Assembly: GCA_964036275.1 (NCBI GenBank)
Contig: OZ038433.1
Coordinates: forward strand, 2,416,013-2,480,012
DNA length: 64,000 nt
Source: Litoditis marina
Lineage: Eukaryota; Nematoda; Chromadorea; Rhabditida; Rhabditidae
Direction of reading: 5' to 3'
The position numbers and the translations under genes were made by a program. Of this stretch, positions 34,898-47,173 are shown piece after piece. The notes beneath the pieces are model-generated. The model did no database searches, was not told where the DNA came from, and saw nothing but the letters and a program-made list of their open reading frames with translations. Position 1 is the stretch's first letter. Each line of letters starts with the position of its first letter.

Positions 34898-34970
34898 TGA
34901 TCTCGGGCGGGCTCGAACCGCCGGCCTTCTGTGTGTTAGACAGATGTGATAACCACTACACCACGAGATC
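34898..34970 (-). tRNA. tRNA-Val(AAC), unit L21
   Basis: Identical to L2. Confidence 0.9.
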
Positions 34971-35376
34971 GACATTTAGCCACCGTTCTTTCTCGGTCAC
35001 CCGTCCCCTGCAATCATGGCTCCCAGCCCACCGCCCGGGGTTGGCTATTGTTGATAGGTACAAAATTTAGAAGAAAAACTATTTTGCGACTAAAGTAATT
35101 AGTCTTCAAATAAGCTAATCGCAGTGAGAAACTGTACTAGACCCTGAAATCAGTCAGAACTAGTCTCAAATTATCAAATTATCGATTATCCACAGGCTGC
35201 AAAACTGTATTATAAAATCTTCTACCCACAGGGTACAAGTGGCAGGGTAGAAACTATTCATCTCGAGTGTGTAAATTTCACCGTAGAAAGTGCACTACCC
35301 AGTAAATATCAATGTCAGGGTAGAAGATATACTTCTTTCTACTTTGCGTGAAAAATAAAGAATAAAACAAAAACTA

Positions 35377-35449
35377 TGATCTCGGGCGGGCTCGAACCGC
35401 CGGCCTTCTGTGTGTTAGACAGATGTGATAACCACTACACCACGAGATC
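35377..35449 (-). tRNA. tRNA-Val(AAC), unit L22
   Basis: Identical to L2. Confidence 0.9.
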
Positions 35450-35855
35450 GACATTTAGCCACCGTTCTTTCTCGGTCACCCGTCCCCTGCAATCATGGCT
35501 CCCAGCCCACCGCCCGGGGTTGGCTATTGTTGATAGGTACAAAATTTAGAAGAAAAACTATTTTGCGACTAAAGTAATTAGTCTTCAAATAAGCTAATCG
35601 CAGTGAGAAACTGTACTAGACCCTGAAATCAGTCAGAACTAGTCTCAAATTATCAAATTATCGATTATCCACAGGCTGCAAAACTGTATTATAAAATCTT
35701 CTACCCACAGGGTACAAGTGGCAGGGTAGAAACTATTCATCTCGAGTGTGTAAATTTCACCGTAGAAAGTGCACTACCCAGTAAATATCAATGTCAGGGT
35801 AGAAGATATACTTCTTTCTACTTTGCGTGAAAAATAAAGAATAAAACAAAAACTA

Positions 35856-35928
35856 TGATCTCGGGCGGGCTCGAACCGCCGGCCTTCTGTGTGTTAGACA
35901 GATGTGATCACCACTACACCACGAGATC
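35856..35928 (-). tRNA. tRNA-Val(AAC), unit L23, D-loop variant
   Basis: One T-to-G change in the D-loop (GGTGATCAC for GGTTATCAC). Stems intact. Confidence 0.85.
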
Positions 35929-36334
35929 GACATTTAGCCACCGTTCTTTCTCGGTCACCCGTCCCCTACAATCATGGCTCCCAGCCCACCGCCCGGGGTT
36001 GGCTATTGTTGATAGGTACAAAAGTTAGAAGAAAAACTATTTTGCGACTAAAGTAATTAGTCTTCAAATAAGCTAATCGCAGTGAGAAACTGTACTAGAC
36101 CCTGAAATCAGTCAGAACTAGTCTCAAATTATCAAATTATCGATTATCCACAGGCTGCAAAACTGTATTATAAAATCTTCTACCCACAGGGTACAAGTGG
36201 CAGGGTAGAAACTATTCATCTCGAGTGTGTAAATTTCACCGTAGAAAGTGCACTATCCAGTAAATATCAATGTCAGGGTAGAAGATATACTTCTTTCTAC
36301 TTTGCGTGAAAAATAAAGAATAAAACAAAAACTA

Positions 36335-36407
36335 TGATCTCGGGCGGGCTCGAACCGCCGGCCTTCTGTGTGTTAGACAGATGTGATAACCACTACACCA
36401 CGAGATC
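36335..36407 (-). tRNA. tRNA-Val(AAC), unit L24
   Basis: Identical to L2. Its spacer has private substitutions (AAAAGTTAGAAG, CACTATCCAG). Innermost full unit of the left block. Confidence 0.9.
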
Positions 36408-36670
36408 GACATTTAGCCACCGTTCTTTCTCGGTCACCCGTCCCTGCAATCATGGCTCCCAGCCCACCGCCCGGGGTTGGCTATTGTTGATAGGTACAAA
36501 ATTTAGAAGAAAAACTATTTTGCGACTAAAGTAATTAGTCTTCAAATAAGCTAATCGCAGTGAGAAACTGTACTAGACCCTGAAATCAGTCAGAACTAGT
36601 CTCAAATTATCAAATTATCGATTATCCACAGGCTGCAAAACTGTATTATAAAATCTTCTACCCACAGGGT

Positions 36671-38513
36671 AATAATAATAATAATAATTTATTCATCAAC
36701 TCGTTATTTGACAGACAATTTCAATGGCAAATTATTATCACGTGTGTTGATTTTAAAAGAAAAACATGTACAGAACAAAATTATACAAACCAAAACTATC
36801 CATAATACAGCAGTGGAGGGTTGGCGGGCTTCTCAATGGGCAGGGCAGCTGGAGGACTGGACTGGCACTGGACTGGCGACATCGGGCGACAGACGATAGG
36901 CGACACAGGCACGAAAGAAGAGAAATTGGCATCTTACTTCAAACGGTAGCATTTTGTGAATTCAAGGAGAAAACTATGCACAAAGGAGAATTTCGCATTC
37001 AAATATGAACTATAACAAAACCTTTATTGCTTTTCGTCGAAAAGAGGCAGAGTTTATGCTGAGGAATGACTTCGCTGGTAATTGGTTCCAAATATGGATA
37101 TATCGCTGAATGAATGACTGTTTGAAATATTCATGATTTGTACGTGGAACCAACAAAAACAGAGAGTGATTTCGAGATCGGTCAGCGCGGTGAGATCGGG
37201 TGAAAAAAACCGCAAAATCTAAATCAACTTCACTTATTGCAATTTTGTACATATAGGCGAGACCAGCGGCTGTCCTTCTCTGCTGCAATGTGGTTGTCTC
37301 TAGTTCTGTCAACCGTTCTTCGTATGAAATTTCCGTCAATCCAACTCTGTTGAATATTCTCTTCGTGAAAGTTCTCTGCACCGATTCTAGCTCTTTGATT
37401 GAAGTCAGAAGTATGGGATCCCATACTTCACATGAATACTCTATAATTGGTCTCACATATGTACAGAACAACTTGAACAGTAGTGATGGATTCTTGGTGA
37501 GGAATGATTTCAGAATGTAGTTTGATTTCGCACGACACCGACTGACTACAGAGGTAATGTGTTTCGAAAACGAGAGTCTATGGTCGTACACAACCCCCAG
37601 ATCTTTGAATTCATTGACTTGCTCCAACTTTTTGCCATCAAAGTAAAAATCATAGGCAGGGTGACGATTTCCAAAGCACATAATTTTGGTTTTATCAATA
37701 TTTATATCCATTTCCCAGGTTTTGGACCAATTTGAGATTGCATCAATGCCATCTTGGAGTGATTTCGGTGAATCAATGGAGTAAATTTTGCGGTCATCTG
37801 CGTACATTTGGCAATGTACTCCAGGAGGCAGATTATCAGTGATGTCATTGATGTACAAAATGAATAGAATTGGACCAAGAACTGTCCCTTGTGCAACACC
37901 AGACAAGCAAGAGAAACAATTGGACAGTTTTCCGTTGACCACAACAGATTGAGTGCGATTGCAAATGAGGTTTCCCAGAAACTTGAGAAGGCAGCCGGAG
38001 ATGCCATAAGATTGTAGTTTGCTCAGCAGTAGTTTATGCGAGATTGAATCGAAAGCACGGGAGAAATCAATGAAACACGAAGATACAAAACTGCCAGAAT
38101 CAATTTCTTTTTGCCATAAGGGGATAGTTGATAATAGGGCAGATGTTGTACTTTTGCGTGCAAGAAAACCATGCTGGGCGGAGGAAATGAGATCATTTTG
38201 AAGCAAGTATTTGAGCAGAGGCTTACAGACAATTCTTTCCATGACTTTGGAAATTCCAGAAGTTAGTGAAATAGGACGATAGTTTGATGGGTTCGAGCGA
38301 GTACCTTTCTTGAATATTGGTCTGACAATTGCGGTTTTCCAGAGATCTGGCACCTCGCCAGTTAGCATGATTCTTCGGAATAAGTACGTGAGAGGACACG
38401 TGAGTGCCACTGCGCACTTTTTCAAGAAGTAATAGGGAATGGTGTCGGGAGAAGTAGAAACTCGCAAAGGCAGTTTCAGTAAGGCTCGATAAGTTGATTC
38501 GAAGTTGAAGTTG
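36671..38513 (-). mobile_element. 5'-truncated non-LTR (LINE) retrotransposon at the array inversion point
   Basis: On the minus strand it reads reverse transcriptase, a ~320-bp 3' UTR and an (ATT)n tail of seven or so units at 36671-36691. The right end is open reading frame right up to a fragment of a tRNA gene (38514), so the endonuclease domain and 5' part are missing, as in typical incomplete target-primed reverse transcription. The left flank is minus-oriented array and the right flank is plus-oriented array. The two junctions fall at different places in the unit, so this is not a simple insertion into one unit. The RT looks CR1/Jockey-like. Confidence 0.85.
37010..38513 (-). CDS. LINE reverse transcriptase (N-terminally truncated)
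   Basis: About 500 uninterrupted codons; the first internal ATG is at 38467 but the frame is open to the element edge. Numbered from that ATG, visible RT blocks are YRPISLTSGISKVMERIV (63-80), AQHGFLARKSTTSALL (97-112), FIDFSRAFD (132-140, first catalytic Asp), SGVAQGTVLGPILFILYIND (189-208), YADD (222-225; 37793-37804, catalytic pair) and a FKDLGVVYDHRLSFSKHI block typical of LINE RTs. The enzyme would copy element RNA onto nicked target DNA. Absence of stops suggests recent arrival, but without the endonuclease end it cannot move on its own. Confidence 0.9.
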
Positions 38514-38548
38514 ACAGAAGGCCGGCGGTTCGGGCCCGCCCGAGATCA
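38514..38548 (+). pseudogene. tRNA-Val 3' fragment at the LINE junction
   Basis: 35 nt from the anticodon stem's 3' strand to the discriminator, with A-to-G in the T-loop (TTCGGGC). The 5' half is replaced by the retrotransposon; the base pair AC is shared by both sides of the junction. Confidence 0.9.
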
Positions 38549-38953
38549 TAGTTTTTGTTTTATTCTTTATTTTTCACGCAAAGTAGAAAGAAGTATATCT
38601 TTTACCCTGACATTGATATTTACTGGGTAGTCACTTTCTACGGTGAAATTTACACACTCGAGATGAATAGTTTCTACCCTGCCACTTGTACCCTGTGGGT
38701 AGAAGATTTTATAATACAGTTTTGCAGCCTGTGGATAATCGATAATTTGATAATTTGAGACTAGTTCTGACTGATTTCAGGGTCTAGTACAGTTTCTCAC
38801 TGCGATTAGCTTATTTGAAGACTAATTACTTTAGTCGCAAAATAGTTTTTCTTCTAAATTTTGTACCTATCAACAATAGCCAACCCCGGGCGGTGGGCTG
38901 GGAGCCATGATTGCAGGGGACGGGTGACCGAGAAAGAACGGTGGCTAAATGTT

Positions 38954-39026
38954 GATCTCGTGGTGTAGTGGTTATCACATCTGTCTAACACACAGAAGGC
39001 CGGCGGTTCGAGCCCGCCCGAGATCA
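38954..39026 (+). tRNA. tRNA-Val(AAC), unit R1
   Basis: Intact 73 nt, same gene sequence as L2. Reference for the plus-strand units. Confidence 0.9.
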
Positions 39027-39436
39027 TAGTTTTTGTTTTATTCTTTATTTTTCACGCAAAGTAGAAAGAAGTATATCTTCTACCCTGACATTGATATTTA
39101 CTGGGTAGTGCACTTTCTACGGTGAAATTTACACACTCGAGATGAATAGTTTCTACCCTGCCACTTGTACCCTGTGGGTAGAAGATTTTATAATACAGTT
39201 TTGCAGCCTGTGGATAATCGATAATTTGATAATTTGAGACTAGTTCTGACTGATTTCAGGGTCTAGTACAGTTTCTCACTGCGATTAGCTTATTTGAAGA
39301 CTAATTACTTTAGTCGCAAAATAGTTTTTCTTCTAAATTTTGTACCTATCAACAATAGCCAACCCCGGGCGGTGGGCTGGGAGCCATGATTGGAGCCATG
39401 GGACGGGTGACCGAGAAAGAACGGTGGCTAAATGTC

Positions 39437-39509
39437 GATCTCGTGGTGTAGTGGTTATCACATCTGTCTAACACACAGAAGGCCGGCGGTTCGAGCCCGC
39501 CCGAGATCA
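39437..39509 (+). tRNA. tRNA-Val(AAC), unit R2
   Basis: Identical to R1. Confidence 0.9.
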
Positions 39510-39907
39510 TAGTTTTTGTTTTATTCTTTATTTTTCACGCAAAGTAGAAAGAAGTATATCTTCTACCCTGACATTGATATTTACTGGGTAGTGCACTTTC
39601 TACGGTGAAATTTACACACTCGAGATGAATAGTTTCTACCCTGCCACTTGTACCCTGTGGGTAGAAGATTTTATAATACAGTTTTGCAGCCTGTGGATAA
39701 TCGATAATTTGATAATTTGAGACTAGTTCTGACTGATTTCAGGGTCTAGTACAGTTTCTCACTGCGATTAGCTTATTTGAAGACTAATTACTTTAGTCGC
39801 AAAATAGTTTTTCTTCTAAATTTTGTACCTATCAACAATAGCCAACCCCGGGCGGTGGGCTGGGAGCCATGGGACGGGTGACCGAGAAAGAACGGTGGCT
39901 AAATGTC

Positions 39908-39981
39908 GATCTCGTGGTGTAGTGGTTATCACATCTGTCTAACACACAGAAGGCCGGCGGTTCGAGCACCGCCCGAGATCA
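39908..39981 (+). pseudogene. tRNA-Val(AAC)-like, unit R3, 1-nt insertion in T-arm
   Basis: 74 nt. An extra A gives TTCGAGCACCGCCC, which enlarges the T-loop and breaks the box B consensus. Probably impaired. Confidence 0.75.
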
Positions 39982-40391
39982 TAGTTTTTGTTTTATTCTT
40001 TATTTTTCACGCAAAGTAGAAAGAAGTATATCTTCTACCCTGACATTGATATTTACTGGGTAGTGCACTTTCTACGGTGAAATTTACACACTCGAGATGA
40101 ATAGTTTCTACCCTGCCACTTGTACCCTGTGGGTAGAAGATTTTATAATACAGTTTTGCAGCCTGTGGATAATCGATAATTTGATAATTTGAGACTAGTT
40201 CTGACTGATTTCAGGGTCTAGTACAGTTTCTCACTGCGATTAGCTTATTTGAAGACTAATTACTTTAGTCGCAAAATAGTTTTTCTTCTAAATTTTGTAC
40301 CTATCAACAATAGCCAACCCCGGGCGGTGGGCTGGGAGCCATGATTGGAGCCATGGGACGGGTGACCGAGAAAGAACGGTGGCTAAATGTC

Positions 40392-40464
40392 GATCTCGTG
40401 GTGTAGTGGTTATCACATCTGTCTAACACACAGAAGGCCGGCGGTTCGAGCCCGCCCGAGATCA
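40392..40464 (+). tRNA. tRNA-Val(AAC), unit R4
   Basis: Identical to R1. Confidence 0.9.
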
Positions 40465-40870
40465 TAGTTTTTGTTTTATTCTTTATTTTTCACGCAAAGT
40501 AGAAAGAAGTATATCTTCTACCCTGACATTGATATTTTCTGGGTAGTGCACTTTCTACGGTGAAATTTACACACTCGAGATGAATAGTTTCTACCCTGCC
40601 ACTTGTACCCTGTGGGTAGAAGATTTTATAATACAGTTTTGCAGCCTGTGGATAATCGATAATTTGATAATTTGAGACTAGTTCTGACTGATTTCAGGGT
40701 CTAGTACAGTTTCTCACTGCGATTAGCTTATTTGAAGACTAATTACTTTAGTCGCAAAATAGTTTTTCTTCTAAATTTTGTACCTATCAACAATAGCCAA
40801 CCCCGGGCGGTGGGCTGGGAGCCATGATTGCAGGGGACGGGTGACCGAGAAAGAACGGTGGCTAAATGTC

Positions 40871-40943
40871 GATCTCGTGGTGTAGTGGTTATCACATCTG
40901 TCTAACACACAGAAGGCCGGCGGTTCGAGCCCGCCCGAGATCA
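40871..40943 (+). tRNA. tRNA-Val(AAC), unit R5
   Basis: Identical to R1. The upstream spacer has ATTTTCTGGG for ATTTACTGGG, shared with the spacer after R21. Confidence 0.9.
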
Positions 40944-41349
40944 TAGTTTTTGTTTTATTCTTTATTTTTCACGCAAAGTAGAAAGAAGTATATCTTCTAC
41001 CCTGACATTGATATTTACTGGGTAGTGCACTTTCTACGGTGAAATTTACACACTCGAGATGAATAGTTTCTACCCTGCCACTTGTACCCTGTGGGTAGAA
41101 GATTTTATAATACAGTTTTGCAGCCTGTGGATAATCGATAATTTGATAATTTGAGACTAGTTCTGACTGATTTCAGGGTCTAGTACAGTTTCTCACTGCG
41201 ATTAGCTTATTTGAAGACTAATTACTTTAGTCGCAAAATAGTTTTTCTTCTAAATTTTGTACCTATCAACAATAGCCAACCCCGGGCGGTGGGCTGGGAG
41301 CCATGATTGCAGGGGACGGGTGACCGAGAAAGAACGGTGGCTAAATGTC

Positions 41350-41422
41350 GATCTCGTGGTGTAGTGGTTATCACATCTGTCTAACACACAGAAGGCCGGC
41401 GGTTCGAGCCCGCCCGAGATCA
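41350..41422 (+). tRNA. tRNA-Val(AAC), unit R6
   Basis: Identical to R1. Confidence 0.9.
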
Positions 41423-41828
41423 TAGTTTTTGTTTTATTCTTTATTTTTCACGCAAAGTAGAAAGAAGTATATCTTCTACCCTGACATTGATATTTACTGG
41501 GTAGTGCACTTTCTACGGTGAAATTTACACACTCGAGATGAATAGTTTCTACCCTGCCACTTGTACCCTGTGGGTAGAAGATTTTATAATACAGTTTTGC
41601 AGCCTGTGGATAATCGATAATTTGATAATTTGAGACTAGTTCTGACTGATTTCAGGGTCTAGTACAGTTTCTCACTGCGATTAGCTTATTTGAAGACTAA
41701 TTACTTTAGTCGCAAAATAGTTTTTCTTCTAAATTTTGTACCTATCAACAATAGCCAACCCCGGGCGGTGGGCTGGGAGCCATGATTGCAGGGGACGGGT
41801 GACCGAGAAAGAACGGTGGCTAAATGTC

Positions 41829-41901
41829 GATCTCGTGGTGTAGTGGTTATCACATCTGTCTAACACACAGAAGGCCGGCGGTTCGAGCCCGCCCGAGATC
41901 A
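41829..41901 (+). tRNA. tRNA-Val(AAC), unit R7
   Basis: Identical to R1. Confidence 0.9.
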
Positions 41902-42299
41902 TAGTTTTTGTTTTATTCTTTATTTTTCACGCAAAGTAGAAAGAAGTATATCTTCTACCCTGACATTGATATTTACTGGGTAGTGCACTTTCTACGGTGA
42001 AATTTACACACTCGAGATGAATAGTTTCTACCCTGCCACTTGTACCCTGTGGGTAGAAGATTTTATAATACAGTTTTGCAGCCTGTGGATAATCGATAAT
42101 TTGATAATTTGAGACTAGTTCTGACTGATTTCAGGGTCTAGTACAGTTTCTCACTGCGATTAGCTTATTTGAAGACTAATTACTTTAGTCGCAAAATAGT
42201 TTTTCTTCTAAATTTTGTACCTATCAACAATAGCCAACCCCGGGCGGTGGGCTGGGAGCCATGGGACGGGTGACCGAGAAAGAACGGTGGCTAAATGTC

Positions 42300-42373
42300 G
42301 ATCTCGTGGTGTAGTGGTTATCACATCTGTCTAACACACAGAAGGCCGGCGGTTCGAGCACCGCCCGAGATCA
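42300..42373 (+). pseudogene. tRNA-Val(AAC)-like, unit R8, 1-nt insertion in T-arm
   Basis: 74-nt form as R3; short upstream spacer form. Confidence 0.75.
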
Positions 42374-42783
42374 TAGTTTTTGTTTTATTCTTTATTTTTC
42401 ACGCAAAGTAGAAAGAAGTATATCTTCTACCCTGACATTGATATTTACTGGGTAGTGCACTTTCTACGGTGAAATTTACACACTCGAGATGAATAGTTTC
42501 TACCCTGCCACTTGTACCCTGTGGGTAGAAGATTTTATAATACAGTTTTGCAGCCTGTGGATAATCGATAATTTGATAATTTGAGACTAGTTCTGACTGA
42601 TTTCAGGGTCTAGTACAGTTTCTCACTGCGATTAGCTTATTTGAAGACTAATTACTTTAGTCGCAAAATAGTTTTTCTTCTAAATTTTGTACCTATCAAC
42701 AATAGCCAACCCCGGGCGGTGGGCTGGGAGCCATGATTGGAGCCATGGGACGGGTGACCGAGAAAGAACGGTGGCTAAATGTC

Positions 42784-42857
42784 GATCTCGTGGTGTAGTG
42801 GTTATCACATCTGTCTAACACACAGAAGGCCGGCGGTTCGAGCACCGCCCGAGATCA
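42784..42857 (+). pseudogene. tRNA-Val(AAC)-like, unit R9, 1-nt insertion in T-arm
   Basis: 74-nt form as R3. Confidence 0.75.
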
Positions 42858-43263
42858 TAGTTTTTGTTTTATTCTTTATTTTTCACGCAAAGTAGAAAGA
42901 AGTATATCTTCTACCCTGACATTGATATTTACTGGGTAGTGCACTTTCTACGGTGAAATTTACACACTCGAGATGAATAGTTTCTACCCTGCCACTTGTA
43001 CCCTGTGGGTAGAAGATTTTATAATACAGTTTTGCAGCCTGTGGATAATCGATAATTTGATAATTTGAGACTAGTTCTGACTGATTTCAGGGTCTAGTAC
43101 AGTTTCTCACTGCGATTAGCTTATTTGAAGACTAATTACTTTAGTCGCAAAATAGTTTTTCTTCTAAATTTTGTACCTATCAACAATAGCCAACCCCGGG
43201 CGGTGGGCTGGGAGCCATGATTGCAGGGGACGGGTGACCGAGAAAGAACGGTGGCTAAATGTC

Positions 43264-43336
43264 GATCTCGTGGTGTAGTGGTTATCACATCTGTCTAACA
43301 CACAGAAGGCCGGCGGTTCGAGCCCGCCCGAGATCA
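43264..43336 (+). tRNA. tRNA-Val(AAC), unit R10
   Basis: Identical to R1. Confidence 0.9.
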
Positions 43337-43742
43337 TAGTTTTTGTTTTATTCTTTATTTTTCACGCAAAGTAGAAAGAAGTATATCTTCTACCCTGACA
43401 TTGATATTTACTGGGTAGTGCACTTTCTACGGTGAAATTTACACACTCGAGATGAATAGTTTCTACCCTGCCACTTGTACCCTGTGGGTAGAAGATTTTA
43501 TAATACAGTTTTGCAGCCTGTGGATAATCGATAATTTGATAATTTGAGACTAGTTCTGACTGATTTCAGGGTCTAGTACAGTTTCTCACTGCGATTAGCT
43601 TATTTGAAGACTAATTACTTTAGTCGCAAAATAGTTTTTCTTCTAAATTTTGTACCTATCAACAATAGCCAACCCCGGGCGGTGGGCTGGGAGCCATGAT
43701 TGCAGGGGACGGGTGACCGAGAAAGAACGGTGGCTAAATGTC

Positions 43743-43815
43743 GATCTCGTGGTGTAGTGGTTATCACATCTGTCTAACACACAGAAGGCCGGCGGTTCGA
43801 GCCCGCCCGAGATCA
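43743..43815 (+). tRNA. tRNA-Val(AAC), unit R11
   Basis: Identical to R1. Confidence 0.9.
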
Positions 43816-44221
43816 TAGTTTTTGTTTTATTCTTTATTTTTCACGCAAAGTAGAAAGAAGTATATCTTCTACCCTGACATTGATATTTACTGGGTAGTGC
43901 ACTTTCTACGGTGAAATTTACACACTCGAGATGAATAGTTTCTACCCTGCCACTTGTACCCTGTGGGTAGAAGATTTTATAATACAGTTTTGCAGCCTGT
44001 GGATAATCGATAATTTGATAATTTGAGACTAGTTCTGACTGATTTCAGGGTCTAGTACAGTTTCTCACTGCGATTAGCTTATTTGAAGACTAATTACTTT
44101 AGTCGCAAAATAGTTTTTCTTCTAAATTTTGTACCTATCAACAATAGCCAACCCCGGGCGGTGGGCTGGGAGCCATGATTGCAGGGGACGGGTGACCGAG
44201 AAAGAACGGTGGCTAAATGTC

Positions 44222-44294
44222 GATCTCGTGGTGTAGTGGTTATCACATCTGTCTAACACACAGAAGGCCGGCGGTTCGAGCCCGCCCGAGATCA
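44222..44294 (+). tRNA. tRNA-Val(AAC), unit R12
   Basis: Identical to R1. Confidence 0.9.
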
Positions 44295-44700
44295 TAGTTT
44301 TTGTTTTATTCTTTATTTTTCACGCAAAGTAGAAAGAAGTATATCTTTTACCCTGACATTGATATTTACTGGGTAGTGCACTTTCTACGGTGAAATTTAC
44401 ACACTCGAGATGAATAGTTTCTACCCTGCCACTTGTACCCTGTGGGTAGAAGATTTTATAATACAGTTTTGCAGCCTGTGGATAATCGATAATTTGATAA
44501 TTTGAGACTAGTTCTGACTGATTTCAGGGTCTAGTACAGTTTCTCACTGCGATTAGCTTATTTGAAGACTAATTACTTTAGTCGCAAAATAGTTTTTCTT
44601 CTAAATTTTGTACCTATCAACAATAGCCAACCCCGGGCGGTGGGCTGGGAGCCATGATTGCAGGGGACGGGTGACCGAGAAAGAACGGTGGCTAAATGTC

Positions 44701-44773
44701 GATCTCGTGGTGTAGTGGTTATCACATCTGTCTAACACACAGAAGGCCGGCGGTTCGAGCCCGCCCGAGATCA
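44701..44773 (+). tRNA. tRNA-Val(AAC), unit R13
   Basis: Identical to R1. Confidence 0.9.
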
Positions 44774-45179
44774 TAGTTTTTGTTTTATTCTTTATTTTTC
44801 ACGCAAAGTAGAAAGAAGTATATCTTCTACCCTGACATTGATATTTACTGGGTAGTGCACTTTCTACGGTGAAATTTACACACTCGAGATGAATAGTTTC
44901 TACCCTGCCACTTGTACCCTGTGGGTAGAAGATTTTATAATACAGTTTTGCAGCCTGTGGATAATCGATAATTTGATAATTTGAGACTAGTTCTGACTGA
45001 TTTCAGGGTCTAGTACAGTTTCTCACTGCAATTAGCTTATTTGAAGACTAATTACTTTAGTCGCAAAATAGTTTTTCTTCTAAATTTTGTACCTATCAAC
45101 AATAGCCAACCCCGGGCGGTGGGCTGGGAGCCATGATTGCAGGGGACGGGTGACCGAGAAAGAACGGTGGCTAAATGTC

Positions 45180-45252
45180 GATCTCGTGGTGTAGTGGTTA
45201 TCACATCTGTCTAACACACAGAAGGCCGGCGGTTCGAGCCCGCCCGAGATCA
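45180..45252 (+). tRNA. tRNA-Val(AAC), unit R14
   Basis: Identical to R1. Confidence 0.9.
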
Positions 45253-45658
45253 TAGTTTTTGTTTTATTCTTTATTTTTCACGCAAAGTAGAAAGAAGTAT
45301 ATCTTCTACCCTGACATTGATATTTACTGGGTAGTGCACTTTCTACGGTGAAATTTACACACTCGAGATGAATAGTTTCTACCCTGCCACTTGTACCCTG
45401 TGGGTAGAAGATTTTATAATACAGTTTTGCAGCCTGTGGATAATCGATAATTTGATAATTTGAGACTAGTTCTGACTGATTTCAGGGTCTAGTACAGTTT
45501 CTCACTGCGATTAGCTTATTTGAAGACTAATTACTTTAGTCGCAAAATAGTTTTTCTTCTAAATTTTGTACCTATCAACAATAGCCAACCCCGGGCGGTG
45601 GGCTGGGAGCCATGATTGCAGGGGACGGGTGACCGAGAAAGAACGGTGGCTAAATGTC

Positions 45659-45731
45659 GATCTCGTGGTGTAGTGGTTATCACATCTGTCTAACACACAG
45701 AAGGCCGGCGGTTCGAGCCCGCCCGAGATCA
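45659..45731 (+). tRNA. tRNA-Val(AAC), unit R15
   Basis: Identical to R1. Confidence 0.9.
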
Positions 45732-46137
45732 TAGTTTTTGTTTTATTCTTTATTTTTCACGCAAAGTAGAAAGAAGTATATCTTCTACCCTGACATTGAT
45801 ATTTACTGGGTAGTGCACTTTCTACGGTGAAATTTACACACTCGAGATGAATAGTTTCTACCCTGCCACTTGTACCCTGTGGGTAGAAGATTTTATAATA
45901 CAGTTTTGCAGCCTGTGGATAATCGATAATTTGATAATTTGAGACTAGTTCTGACTGATTTCAGGGTCTAGTACAGTTTCTCACTGCGATTAGCTTATTT
46001 GAAGACTAATTACTTTAGTCGCAAAATAGTTTTTCTTCTAAATTTTGTACCTATCAACAATAGCCAACCCCGGGCGGTGGGCTGGGAGCCATGATTGCAG
46101 GGGACGGGTGACCGAGAAAGAACGGTGGCTAAATGTC

Positions 46138-46210
46138 GATCTCGTGGTGTAGTGGTTATCACATCTGTCTAACACACAGAAGGCCGGCGGTTCGAGCCCG
46201 CCCGAGATCA
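46138..46210 (+). tRNA. tRNA-Val(AAC), unit R16
   Basis: Identical to R1. Confidence 0.9.
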
Positions 46211-46616
46211 TAGTTTTTGTTTTATTCTTTATTTTTCACGCAAAGTAGAAAGAAGTATATCTTCTACCCTGACATTGATATTTACTGGGTAGTGCACTTT
46301 CTACGGTGAAATTTACACACTCGAGATGAATAGTTTCTACCCTGCCACTTGTACCCTGTGGGTAGAAGATTTTATAATACAGTTTTGCAGCCTGTGGATA
46401 ATCGATAATTTGATAATTTGAGACTAGTTCTGACTGATTTCAGGGTCTAGTACAGTTTCTCACTGCAATTAGCTTATTTGAAGACTAATTACTTTAGTCG
46501 CAAAATAGTTTTTCTTCTAAATTTTGTACCTATCAACAATAGCCAACCCCGGGCGGTGGGCTGGGAGCCATGATTGCAGGGGACGGGTGACCGAGAAAGA
46601 ACGGTGGCTAAATGTC

Positions 46617-46689
46617 GATCTCGTGGTGTAGTGATTATCACATCTGCCTAACACACAGAAGGCCGGCGGTTCGAGCCCGCCCGAGATCA
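46617..46689 (+). tRNA. tRNA-Val(AAC), unit R17, two substitutions
   Basis: 73 nt. G-to-A in the D-loop GG pair (GTGATTATC) also weakens box A, and T-to-C at the last 5' anticodon-stem position (TCTGC) leaves a C/A mismatch. Possibly impaired. The same pair of changes occurs in R20. Confidence 0.7.
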
Positions 46690-47099
46690 TAGTTTTTGTT
46701 TTATTCTTTATTTTTCACGCAAAGTAGAAAGAAGTATATCTTCTACCCTGACATTGATATTTACTGGGTAGTGCACTTTCTACGGTGAAATTTACACACT
46801 CGAGATGAATAGTTTCTACCCTGCCACTTGTACCCTGTGGGTAGAAGATTTTATAATACAGTTTTGCAGCCTGTGGATAATCGATAATTTGATAATTTGA
46901 GACTAGTTCTGACTGATTTCAGGGTCTAGTACAGTTTCTCACTGCGATTAGCTTATTTGAAGACTAATTACTTTAGTCGCAAAATAGTTTTTCTTCTAAA
47001 TTTTGTACCTATCAACAATAGCCAACCCCGGGCGGTGGGCTGGGAGCCATGATTGGAGCCATGGGACGGGTGACCGAGAAAGAACGGTGGCTAAATGTC

Positions 47100-47173
47100 G
47101 ATCTCGTGGTGTAGTGGTTATCACATCTGTCTAACACACAGAAGGCCGGCGGTTCGAGCACCGCCCGAGATCA
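47100..47173 (+). pseudogene. tRNA-Val(AAC)-like, unit R18, 1-nt insertion in T-arm
   Basis: 74-nt form as R3. Confidence 0.75.

Larger units (their letters stand above)
24957..36670 (-). repeat. Left tandem array: 24 full 478/479-bp units, each with one tRNA-Val(AAC)
   Basis: Units start at 24957, 25435, 25914, 26392 and 26871, then every 479 bp to 35972. A 25th, at 36450, is cut at 36670 by the retrotransposon. Copies are nearly identical; I found only a handful of substitutions or one-base indels across ~11.7 kb. Each unit has a tRNA on the minus strand at offset +363 to +435, a TTTTT pol III terminator just past its 3' end, and a ~406-bp spacer. The spacer includes GACTAATTACTTTAGTC (self-complementary), paired TTCTACCC/GGGTAGAA motifs and a CCCGGGG-rich segment upstream of the tRNA. 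The tRNA boxes A (TGGTGTAGTGG) and B (GGTTCGAGCCC) supply internal promoters. Confidence 0.97.

Noticed and set aside
36334..36534. 66-codon frame across the tRNA of unit L24
   Set aside because: It exists only because L24 has a one-base loss downstream; it runs antisense through a tRNA gene.
24957..36670. Array considered as a CRISPR-like repeat structure
   Set aside because: Repeat and spacer are both identical in every unit, the unit is 479 bp, and it contains a tRNA gene; this is a eukaryotic tandem repeat.
37230..38549. Other frames within the LINE on both strands
   Set aside because: Shadows of the reverse transcriptase frame, which has all the catalytic blocks.
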